From positions 166,779 through 175,899 of the forward strand of contig DGEO01000037.1 in the NCBI GenBank assembly GCA_002385985.1: a stretch of DNA of 9,121 nt. The letters are read 5' to 3'. The DNA is from Anaerolineaceae bacterium UBA3924. GTDB taxonomy: Bacteria; Chloroflexota; Anaerolineae; Anaerolineales; Anaerolineaceae. Below, in pieces: positions 1 to 6,262 of the stretch (position 1 is the first letter of the stretch; each line of letters starts with the position of its first letter). The notes below the pieces were generated by a model. It saw only the letters and a program-made list of their open reading frames with translations, had not been told where the DNA came from and did no database searches. Position numbers and translations under genes: made by a program.

Positions 1-48
1 CCCAACCGGCTGCCGCCGGATATACTGGTTGGAGCCATGATGTTTTAA
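1..48 (+). CDS. Possible C-terminal tail of an upstream gene (partial, unrecognised)
   Basis: The first frame is open from the window edge to a TAA at 46-48 and would end in PNRLPPDILVGAMMF. Its third codon positions are mostly G or C, like the genes in this window. That is the only support, because fifteen codons without a stop is weak evidence. Another frame stays open from position 3 to a TGA at 105-107, directly against the next start codon, but its third positions are AT-rich and unlike a gene here. I do not recognise a family in either tail. Confidence 0.28.
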   Translation, partial: PNRLPPDILVGAMMF

Positions 49-107
49 AACGAGCTGGTTGCCTTTTCCTGTGTGAACCCAATTCGTCTTTGAAAACGGA
101 GGATTGA
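49..107 (+). promoter_or_regulatory. Leader of the aminotransferase gene with a clear ribosome binding site
   Basis: The leader holds GGAGGA at 98-103, four bases before the ATG at 108, which fixes the start of the aminotransferase. The spacing is slightly short but usable. A promoter is not convincing. TGTTTTAAA at 41-49 resembles an extended -10 with four of six hexamer matches, but no -35 stands at the right distance and it would overlap the possible upstream reading frame. The gene may have its own weak promoter or be read through from the left. Confidence 0.55.
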
Positions 108-1466
108 ATGGAGCGGATTGAGTTGCCGGGGCCTAACGCCCGGAGCCTTATCGAGCGTGATTCGGCCGTCGTTTCCCCTTCCTACCCTCGCGGCTATCCG
201 TTTGTGATGAGCCACGGGAAAGGGTCAACCGTCTGGGATGTGGATGGGAACAAGTTCCTGGACTTCGCTGCCGGCATTGCGGTCAATTCCACCGGCCACT
301 GCCACCCCAAAGTGGTCAAGGCCATTCAGGAGCAGGCCGAGCGGTTTATCCATATCTCGTCCGATTTTTATCATGAGAAATGGATCCAGCTGTCCGAGAA
401 GCTGAATCAGATCGCGCCCTTCGCCGAAGACGCGGTCACCTTTCTAACCAACTCGGGCACGGAGTCCATCGAAGCGGCCATCAAGCTCGCCCGCTACCAT
501 ACTGGCCGGACGGAGTTTATCGGTTTCCTGGGCGGGTTCCACGGCCGCACCATGGGCGCGGTCACCTTCACCGCCAGCAAACCCCATTATCACCGCGGCT
601 TTTTCCCCTTGATGAACGGCGTGGTCCACGCCCCGTACCCGGACCCCTACCATCCTCTCCTGCTCAGCCACAACGGGCGGGATTACGGCGAAATTGTGGT
701 CGACTATATTGAGCACGAAATCCTGGACCGCATCCTGCCGGGCGACTCGGTGGCTGGCATTCTGGTGGAGCCCATTCAGGGTGAAGGCGGCTACATCGTG
801 CCCCCGCCCGGGTTCTTCCCCGCGCTGCGCCGACTGTGTGACCGCTACGGCATCTTGCTTATCGCAGACGAGGTCCAGGCGGGCACTGGCCGCACCGGGA
901 AATGGTGGTCCATCCAGAATTTCGGCGTCGAGCCGGACATCGTGTGCGCCGCCAAAGGCATCGCTTCCGGCGTGCCGCTGGGCGCGATGATCGCCCGCAA
1001 GAGCGTGATGACCTGGCCCAAGGGCTCGCACGGCAACACCTACGGCGGAAACCCCATCGCCTGCGCCGCCTCGCTGGCCACACTGGAGCTGATCGAAGAA
1101 GAGCTGCTGGCCAACGCCGCCGAGGTGGGCAGCTACGCCCTCAACCGCCTGAAGGAAATCCAGCAGCGCCACCCCGCCATCGGGGACGTGCGCGGCATCG
1201 GGCTGATGATCGGCGTTGAGTTCGTCAAGGACCGGGAGACCCGCGAAGCAGACGAAAAGTTCCGCGACCGGGTGGTCGACCTGGCCTTCGAACACGGCCT
1301 GCTGACTCTGGGCTGCGGTAAGAGCGTCATCCGCATTTCACCGCCGCTGGTGATAACCCGCGACGAGATGGAGCACGGGCTGCAGATCTTCGAGCACGCA
1401 ATCGAGCTGGCGGAAAAGGAAGCCGAGGTCGCCATGCCGAGCATGCGCAGCCTGGTCACCAAGTAG
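108..1466 (+). CDS. PLP-dependent class III aminotransferase (4-aminobutyrate/ornithine aminotransferase or amino-acid racemase-like)
   Basis: This is a complete 452-residue fold-type I PLP enzyme of the class III (ornithine/acetylornithine/GABA aminotransferase) family, of normal length for it. Visible motifs are the N-terminal substrate-side segment WDVDGNKFLDFAAGIAVNSTGHCHP (residues 43-67, in part), the phosphate-binding NSGTES at 115-120, FHGRTMGA around 144-151, EPIQGEGGY at 221-229, and DEVQAGTGRTG at 254-264, where Asp254 would contact the pyridine nitrogen. The Schiff-base lysine is Lys283 in AAKGIASGVPLGA, and a TYGGNP motif follows at 311-316. From memory the whole protein reads most like the archaeal Pyrococcus-type branch, which includes GABA and ornithine aminotransferases and broad-specificity amino-acid racemases, so the substrate cannot be assigned. 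It is probably cytosolic. The start follows a good GGAGGA. The gene ends in tandem TAG-TAG, and the histidine kinase begins seven bases later, suggesting one transcript. No arginine- or GABA-pathway genes lie nearby to settle the role. Confidence 0.93.
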   Translation: MERIELPGPNARSLIERDSAVVSPSYPRGYPFVMSHGKGSTVWDVDGNKFLDFAAGIAVNSTGHCHPKVVKAIQEQAERFIHISSDFYHEKWIQLSEKLNQIAPFAEDAVTFLTNSGTESIEAAIKLARYHTGRTEFIGFLGGFHGRTMGAVTFTASKPHYHRGFFPLMNGVVHAPYPDPYHPLLLSHNGRDYGEIVVDYIEHEILDRILPGDSVAGILVEPIQGEGGYIVPPPGFFPALRRLCDRYGILLIADEVQAGTGRTGKWWSIQNFGVEPDIVCAAKGIASGVPLGAMIARKSVMTWPKGSHGNTYGGNPIACAASLATLELIEEELLANAAEVGSYALNRLKEIQQRHPAIGDVRGIGLMIGVEFVKDRETREADEKFRDRVVDLAFEHGLLTLGCGKSVIRISPPLVITRDEMEHGLQIFEHAIELAEKEAEVAMPSMRSLVTK

Positions 1467-1473
1467 TAGCTGC

Positions 1474-3030
1474 ATGCTGCCTGATTTTCGCATTCGACAA
1501 CGAGATTACCTTCTTGAAATCGCCCGGGCGCTGACCACCGAGCTGAACCTCGAACAGCTGCTCGGGCGCATCCTCCATATCTCCATAGAAATGCTCGCAG
1601 GGCAGTCAGGCATGATTGCCCTGCGAGACCCGGGCGGCGGCTGGCACGTGCAGGTGACGCACGGCCTCTCTCCCCGCTTTGTGGAGGTGCTGGGCAACCT
1701 GCTCACCCGCATCCCTTCCGACGAGGACCCGGAGAAGCGCGAGCTGCCTGAGGTCAACCGCATCATGCACAACCTGACCCAGGCGGCCGGTCACGGCATG
1801 CTCAATGGCGTCGGCCTGCCGCTGATCGCTCGTAAGCAGCTGGTCGGAGTGATCTACGTCTTCCGCACCTACTCGGACGTCTTTTCCGCCAACGACCGAG
1901 CCCTGCTGAGCAGCTTTGCCAACCAGGCCGCCGTTGCTGTGCAGAACGCCCAGTTCTACCAGCAGATCATCCGAGAAAAGCAGCGTCTGGATGCGCTGCT
2001 TGACTCGGCCGCGGACGGCATTCTGATCCTGGACCCCGCACTGCGCATCGAGCGGGCCAACCTGGCCTTCGCCAACCTGGTCGGGCTGAAGATGGACCAG
2101 GTCGTCGGCCGCCCGCACGATCAGGTCATCAAATGGCATAAACGCCCCTCCGATACCACGCTGGAGGAGGCCACGCTGGGCGGCTGGCCGCTTACCCCTC
2201 ACGCCCAGCTGTACATCGAAGGCGACCTGTCCCGCAGCGACGGGCTGCCGCCGGTCCCGGTGGGCATCACCTACGCGCCGCTGCTCTCCGAGACCAACAC
2301 CCTGCTCAACATCATCGCCACCGTGAGGGACATCACCCGCTTCCGCATGGCCGACGAGCTCAAGAGCACCTTCGTTTCCATCATCAGCCACGAGCTGAAA
2401 ACCCCGGTCGCGCTGATCAAGGGGTACGTCGGCACCCTGCGCCGGGATGACGTGAAGTGGGACGACCAGATCGTTCAGGAAAGCCTGGCGGTCATCGAGG
2501 ACGAGACCGACCGCCTCAGCCAGCTGATCGAGAACCTGCTGGACGCTTCCCGGCTGCAGTCCGGCGCGCTGCCCATCAAACGCGCCGAGGTCTCTCTTCC
2601 GGATCTGGCCCGGCGCATGGCCGAGCGCATGCAGACCCAGACCACCCGACACAAGATCCAGACCTCCTTCCCCGAGAACTTCCCCACCGTCCTCGGCGAC
2701 GAGGACCGCCTGGAACAGGTGCTGACCAACCTCCTCTCCAATGCCATCAAATACTCCCCCGGCGGTGAGATCTGGATTCGCGGCGAGGTACGGCGTGAGC
2801 ATGTCATCGTCTGCGTCAGCGACCAGGGCCCCGGCATCGCCCCGGACGACATCCCCCATGTGTTCGACCGCTTCTACCGCGGCCCGGCCATCGCCCGCCG
2901 CACCAAGGGCGCCGGCCTGGGACTGTACCTTTCCCGGGCGATCATTGAAGCCCACGGCGGCCGAATGTGGCTGGATTCCGAGCAGGGCAAAGGGGCGCGA
3001 ATCTGCTTCAGCATCCCCATCCAGGAATAA
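1474..3030 (+). CDS. Soluble GAF-PAS sensor histidine kinase
   Basis: This is a complete 518-residue two-component sensor kinase. The order is a GAF domain (about 17-160, ending in the typical FANQAAVAVQNAQFY), a PAS domain (about 170-292, with DGILILDPALRIERANLAF), HisKA (about 295-365) and HATPase_c (about 405-517). The phosphoacceptor is His306 in SHELKTP, and the following E-x-x-T suggests that it can also act as a phosphatase. The ATP site shows the N-box with Asn419 and Asn423, G1 DQGPGIA (450-456), the F-box VFDRFYR (463-469) and G2 KGAGLGL (478-484). All key residues are present. There is no signal peptide or membrane segment, so it should sense a cytosolic cue such as a small molecule or redox/energy state. 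No response regulator lies in the window, so its partner is unknown. The ATG at 1474 has no clear Shine-Dalgarno. With only seven bases after the aminotransferase stop, it may rely on translational coupling. The C-terminal half is the surest part and the ligand is unknown. Confidence 0.93.
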   Translation: MLPDFRIRQRDYLLEIARALTTELNLEQLLGRILHISIEMLAGQSGMIALRDPGGGWHVQVTHGLSPRFVEVLGNLLTRIPSDEDPEKRELPEVNRIMHNLTQAAGHGMLNGVGLPLIARKQLVGVIYVFRTYSDVFSANDRALLSSFANQAAVAVQNAQFYQQIIREKQRLDALLDSAADGILILDPALRIERANLAFANLVGLKMDQVVGRPHDQVIKWHKRPSDTTLEEATLGGWPLTPHAQLYIEGDLSRSDGLPPVPVGITYAPLLSETNTLLNIIATVRDITRFRMADELKSTFVSIISHELKTPVALIKGYVGTLRRDDVKWDDQIVQESLAVIEDETDRLSQLIENLLDASRLQSGALPIKRAEVSLPDLARRMAERMQTQTTRHKIQTSFPENFPTVLGDEDRLEQVLTNLLSNAIKYSPGGEIWIRGEVRREHVIVCVSDQGPGIAPDDIPHVFDRFYRGPAIARRTKGAGLGLYLSRAIIEAHGGRMWLDSEQGKGARICFSIPIQE

Positions 3031-3067
3031 CCGGCCTGCTCGAGGTGCGCGCCCATCTGCCTGCCTG

Positions 3068-3096
3068 CACCCCGGGTTCTGAATGAGTGCGGGGTG
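3068..3096 (+). terminator. Possible weak terminator hairpin after the histidine kinase
   Basis: CACCCCG (3068-3074) pairs exactly with CGGGGTG (3090-3096) around a 15-base loop. The downstream bases TTATAATCATT are A/T-rich but not a true T-run. It could end the aminotransferase-kinase transcript, though the large loop and poor tract make it a weak candidate. Its right arm ends inside the TG of the extended -10 of the next gene, so hairpin and promoter overlap. Confidence 0.3.
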
Positions 3097-3117
3097 TTAT
3101 AATCATTCAATATTGAA
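3080..3117. promoter_or_regulatory. Overlapping inverted repeats around the CpXC promoter (candidate operator)
   Basis: Two symmetrical elements share bases. TTCAATATTGAA at 3106-3117 is a perfect 12-base palindrome on the predicted transcription start. TGAATGA at 3080-3086 is the exact reverse complement of TCATTCA at 3103-3109, so a pair of 7-base arms flanks the -10 across 16 bases. A dimeric repressor bound here would block RNA polymerase. No regulator gene adjoins, so the factor is unknown and the symmetry could be partly chance in a short A/T-rich patch. Confidence 0.4.
3095..3103 (+). promoter_or_regulatory. Extended -10 promoter of the CpXC gene
   Basis: TGTTATAAT is a perfect TGn extended -10 joined to a perfect TATAAT hexamer (3098-3103). 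It stands out sharply in this GC-rich DNA and lies 32 bases before the start codon. No good -35 is present: the nearest candidate is TTCTGA at 3077-3082, three of six matches with short spacing. That is tolerated by extended -10 promoters. Transcription would begin near 3110, giving a leader of about 26 bases that carries GGGAG at 3123-3127, eight bases before the ATG at 3136. Confidence 0.72.
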
Positions 3118-3135
3118 CTCGCGGGAGAATTCCGA

Positions 3136-4488
3136 ATGCCCCAGATTCGCACGACCTGTCCCCGCTGCAAATCGCCCGTTCTGGCCGACGTGCAGCAGAT
3201 TGTCGACGTAGCCAGAGATTCGCAGGCCAAGGCGCGGCTGCTCAACGGCAGTCTGAACGTGATGAACTGCCCCAACTGCGGTTACCAGGGGATGATCAGC
3301 ACGCCCCTGGTGTATCATGACCCGGATAAAGAACTGCTGCTGACCTACTTCCCGCCGGAACTGGGCCTGCCCATGGACCAGCAGGAACAGCAAATGGGGC
3401 CGTTGATCACCCAGGTGGTCAACAACCTGCCCCCGGAAAAGCGCAAAGCTTACCTTTTCCGGCCGCAGTCCATGCTCACTTACCAGACCCTGCTGGAGCG
3501 CGTGCTGGAGGCGGAAGGGATCACCAAAGAGATGATCGAAGAGCAGCAGCAGCGCCTGCACCTTCTGCAGCGCCTGCTGTCCACCCCCAACTCGGCTGAC
3601 CGCCTGGAAATCTTCAGGCAGGAAGAAGCGACTGTTGACGAGACGTTCTTCTCCCTGCTGAACCGCCTGGTGGAAGCCAGCCTGGCCCAGAACGACGAGC
3701 AGGTCTCCGGCGCGCTGGCGGTCATCCAGCAGGAAGCCATGGAGCACACCGCCTTCGGCCGGAAGATGAAAGAACAGGCTCAGGAGGCCCAGGAAGCCCT
3801 GCGCAGCCTGCAGGAGGCCAGCAAGACCGGCCTGACGCGCGAAAAACTTTTGGACCTGATCATCTCCGCCCCGACGGACGTGCGCCTGAACACGCTGGTC
3901 AGCCTGACCCGCGCCGGGCTGGATTACACCTTCTTCCAGCTGCTGACCGACAAGATCGATGCGGCCGAGGGTGAAGAGAAAGAGCGTCTGATCGAGCTGC
4001 GCGGAAAGATCCTCAACATCACCTCCGCAATCGACAAACAGATCCAGGCCCAGGTGGAGCAGAGCCGCCAGCTGCTGAACCAGATTCTCCAGTCGGAGAA
4101 CATCGAGCAGGCCACCGAGCAGCACTTGCCGGAAATTGACGAGTTCTTCATGGAAGCGCTCAACGCCGAGCTGCAGCAAGCCCGCTCGCAGGGGGATCTG
4201 GAGCGTATCGGTAAACTGCAGCGGGTCAACGCGGTGCTGGAAAAGGCCAGCACGCCCCCGCCGGAAGTCACCATGATCGAGCGGCTGCTCGAGGTGGAAG
4301 ACGAAGATACCCGCCGCCAGATTCTGTCCGAGAATCCGGAAATGATCACGCCCGAATTCCTGCAGCTGCTCGGCGGGCTGGTCGCCCAGAGCCAGCAGCA
4401 GGAGCAGGACCCGACCGTGGCAGAGCGCCTGCAGCAAATTTACAGCCTGGCGTTGCGCTTCTCCATGGAGCAGCGCCTGAAAAGCTGA
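3136..4488 (+). CDS. CpXC-domain zinc-ribbon protein with long helical C-terminal region, function unknown
   Basis: The N-terminus carries two CPxC pairs, Cys8/Cys11 in TCPRC and Cys45/Cys48 in NCPNC, followed by GYQG. This is the pattern of the CpXC family, a presumed zinc-binding domain of unknown function. The segment after it (about 55-115, with TPLVYHDPDKELLLTYFP) also fits that family. The remaining 330 or so residues are almost wholly helical and rich in Gln, Glu and Leu, with coiled-coil-like stretches near 130-150, 205-230, 275-350 and 410-435. There is no signal peptide or membrane segment, so it is probably cytosolic. The C-terminal part looks like a scaffold or binding module and shows no catalytic motif I recognise. 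The start is set by GGGAG eight bases upstream and by the promoter above. The gene stands alone, converging on cydC with four bases between stops. The family call rests on the cysteine pattern and the sequence after it. The function is unknown. Confidence 0.85.
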   Translation: MPQIRTTCPRCKSPVLADVQQIVDVARDSQAKARLLNGSLNVMNCPNCGYQGMISTPLVYHDPDKELLLTYFPPELGLPMDQQEQQMGPLITQVVNNLPPEKRKAYLFRPQSMLTYQTLLERVLEAEGITKEMIEEQQQRLHLLQRLLSTPNSADRLEIFRQEEATVDETFFSLLNRLVEASLAQNDEQVSGALAVIQQEAMEHTAFGRKMKEQAQEAQEALRSLQEASKTGLTREKLLDLIISAPTDVRLNTLVSLTRAGLDYTFFQLLTDKIDAAEGEEKERLIELRGKILNITSAIDKQIQAQVEQSRQLLNQILQSENIEQATEQHLPEIDEFFMEALNAELQQARSQGDLERIGKLQRVNAVLEKASTPPPEVTMIERLLEVEDEDTRRQILSENPEMITPEFLQLLGGLVAQSQQQEQDPTVAERLQQIYSLALRFSMEQRLKS

Positions 4489-4497
4489 TTTCTCAGC
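4484..4497. terminator. Small hairpin holding both stop codons of the convergent genes
   Basis: GCTGA (4484-4488) and TCAGC (4493-4497) form a perfect five-base stem around a four-base loop. The CpXC stop TGA is in one arm and the cydC stop, read on the minus strand, is in the other. On the minus strand the loop is GAAA, a stable GNRA tetraloop, and the stem is followed by TTTT (4483-4480 region reads CTTTTC). Two G-U pairs could lengthen it. This resembles a minimal terminator for cydDC and is weaker for the plus strand, where no T-run follows. Confidence 0.4.
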
Positions 4498-6262
4498 CCG
4501 CTTCTGAACCAGCCATGTCAGCGCCCGGGACGAACAGGACCGGGCGCTGCTGTGCCTGCCACAGGCGGCGGTACAGCCCTTCCCGGGCCAGCAGCTCGGC
4601 ATGGGTGCCCCGCTGGACCACCTGCCCGCCCTCCAGCACCAGGATCTCGTCCATCCAGTCCATGCTCACCAGGCGGTGCGTCACCCAGATGACACTGTAA
4701 GGAGCCAGCGTTCGGGTGAGCACCTGCACCAGGTCGCGTTCAGTGTTCACGTCCAGGTTCGCGGTGGGCTCATCCAGCAGGTACAGGTCCGCCTTCTGAA
4801 GCAGCGCCCGCGCCGCCAGCAGCCGCTGCCGTTCTCCGCCGCTGATCTGCGCGCCGTGCTCGCCCAGCCAGGTGTCCAGCCCCTCTGGCAGGTTCCTGGC
4901 CCACTCCTGCAGCCCCGTAAGGGCCAGCGCATCCCACAACCGGTCCTCATCCGCGCCCGGGTCAGCCAGCAGCAGGTTGTAGCGCAGCGTGCCGTTGAAA
5001 ATGTAGCCGTTCTGCGAGATCACCGCCATCATCCGCCTCAGGCTGGCCGGGGAGTACGCCTGAACTGGCCGGCCGCCCAGACGGATCTCGCCGTACTGCA
5101 CCTCCCAGAAGCGGACCAGCAGGTGGAACAGCGTGCTCTTGCCCGCGCCGCTCGGCCCCACGATGGCCAGCTTTTTACCGTACGGCAGGTCAAACGAAAG
5201 GTCCCTCAGCACATCGCCCGCGCCGCCCGGGTAGGCGAAGCACAGGCCCTTCACGCTCAGCCGCGGCAGGACGGGCAGCTCGGCCGGGGAGGCTGGTTCG
5301 GCGACTTCCGGCCCGGCATCCACCAGTTCAAACAGCCGCCGGGCTGCTTCCAGACTTTTTTCAAGCTGCTGCGCCGCCAGCGCCAGCGGGCTGACCGATT
5401 CAAACGACGCCAGCGCTGCGACCACGAATACCGCCAGCTGGTGGCCGGGAACCTCGCCCGCCCGAACCAGCGGCGCGGTGATCCACAGCACCGCGAGCAT
5501 GGTCAGCAGCGAAACCAGCAGCCCGAGCGCGTTGAAAGCCGCCGCCGTCCAGTCCAGCCGCGCCCGCCGCCGCAAATAGTCTTCGTCTAACCGCTCCGCC
5601 CGCTGCAAGAAGGCCTGTTCCTGCCCCCAGGCGGCCAGATCGCTCAACCCCTGCAGTCCCTCCACCAGCGCCGCGTTCAGCCTCGCCCGGCTGGCTGCCA
5701 GCCCGTCCGCCAGCGGACGGCTGACCCGCCGGGATACCGCCGGCAGCACCGCCCCGGCGATGAACAGCCCAGCCGCCACCGCCGTTCCCAACAGCGGCGC
5801 ATACTGGCCGAAATACAGGCTGACACCCAGACCGGTGACCAGCGCCACCAGCGGCGGCGATACCACCCGCACGTAGAAATCCTCCAGCGTTTCCACGTCG
5901 CGGATGGACCGGGAGAGCAGGTCTCCGCTCTGGTACCCCTGCAGCCGGGCCGGGGCCAGCGGCTCCAGCTTCTGGAAGAACCAGGCACGCAGCTGCGCCA
6001 GCAGGCGGAAATTGACCGAATGCGATACCAGCCGCTCCAGGTAACGGAACACCGCCCGGCTCAGGCCGAAAAAGCGCACGCCGACAATCGCCACCTGCAG
6101 TTCGGCTATGGAAGGGCGCAGCGCAGCCCGGGCGATAATGTCCGCCGACAGCCCAAGCAAGCCGATACCGCTGGCCACGGCGGCCACGCCCAGTGCAATC
6201 GCAAGAAGCACCTCCCGCCAGAACGGCCGCAGGAAGCCCAGCAGGCGTGCCACTGCCCTCAT
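4493..6262 (-). CDS. cydC: CydC subunit of the heterodimeric CydDC ABC transporter
   Basis: This is a complete 589-residue fusion of a six-helix membrane domain (about 15-300) and an ABC ATPase (about 333-570), the usual length for CydC. The ATPase shows Walker A GPSGAGKST (369-377), Q-loop Gln417, signature SGGE (474-477), Walker B LYLLDEPT (493-500) with catalytic Glu498, and H-loop His529, so this half looks catalytically intact. The membrane part holds RYLERLVSH, with His81 aligning to the CydC histidine (His85 in E. coli, from memory) reported as a haem ligand. CydDC sits in the inner membrane. It has been described as an exporter of cysteine and glutathione needed for cytochrome bd assembly, and more recently as a haem transporter. 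The ATG overlaps the cydD stop as ATGA and follows GGAGGT (6269-6274) with six bases between, so translation is coupled. No cytochrome bd genes lie in the window. A generic ABC exporter half is the alternative, made unlikely by the motif and partner. Confidence 0.92.
   Translation of the reverse strand: MRAVARLLGFLRPFWREVLLAIALGVAAVASGIGLLGLSADIIARAALRPSIAELQVAIVGVRFFGLSRAVFRYLERLVSHSVNFRLLAQLRAWFFQKLEPLAPARLQGYQSGDLLSRSIRDVETLEDFYVRVVSPPLVALVTGLGVSLYFGQYAPLLGTAVAAGLFIAGAVLPAVSRRVSRPLADGLAASRARLNAALVEGLQGLSDLAAWGQEQAFLQRAERLDEDYLRRRARLDWTAAAFNALGLLVSLLTMLAVLWITAPLVRAGEVPGHQLAVFVVAALASFESVSPLALAAQQLEKSLEAARRLFELVDAGPEVAEPASPAELPVLPRLSVKGLCFAYPGGAGDVLRDLSFDLPYGKKLAIVGPSGAGKSTLFHLLVRFWEVQYGEIRLGGRPVQAYSPASLRRMMAVISQNGYIFNGTLRYNLLLADPGADEDRLWDALALTGLQEWARNLPEGLDTWLGEHGAQISGGERQRLLAARALLQKADLYLLDEPTANLDVNTERDLVQVLTRTLAPYSVIWVTHRLVSMDWMDEILVLEGGQVVQRGTHAELLAREGLYRRLWQAQQRPVLFVPGADMAGSEAG

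Noticed and set aside
21..26. TATACT as a -10 element for the aminotransferase
   Set aside because: It lies near the edge, where the -35 cannot be seen, and is probably inside the end of an upstream gene. One near-match hexamer is not enough.
1606..2955. A 449-codon minus-strand frame antisense to the histidine kinase
   Set aside because: No domain is visible, the composition is that of a shadow frame, and the kinase in the sense frame is complete with all its motifs.
3103..4602. A 499-codon minus-strand reading frame antisense to the whole CpXC gene
   Set aside because: It is rich in Leu, Gln and His with no recognisable domain, it mirrors the glutamine/leucine codons of the CpXC gene, and long antisense frames are expected in GC-rich DNA. 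The plus-strand gene has the motifs, promoter and ribosome binding site.
4601..5590. A 329-codon plus-strand frame opposite cydC, and similar frames at 6193-6951 and 7006-7782
   Set aside because: Their composition is rich in Gln, Arg and Pro with no motif, and they lie opposite intact ABC transporter genes. They are shadows.
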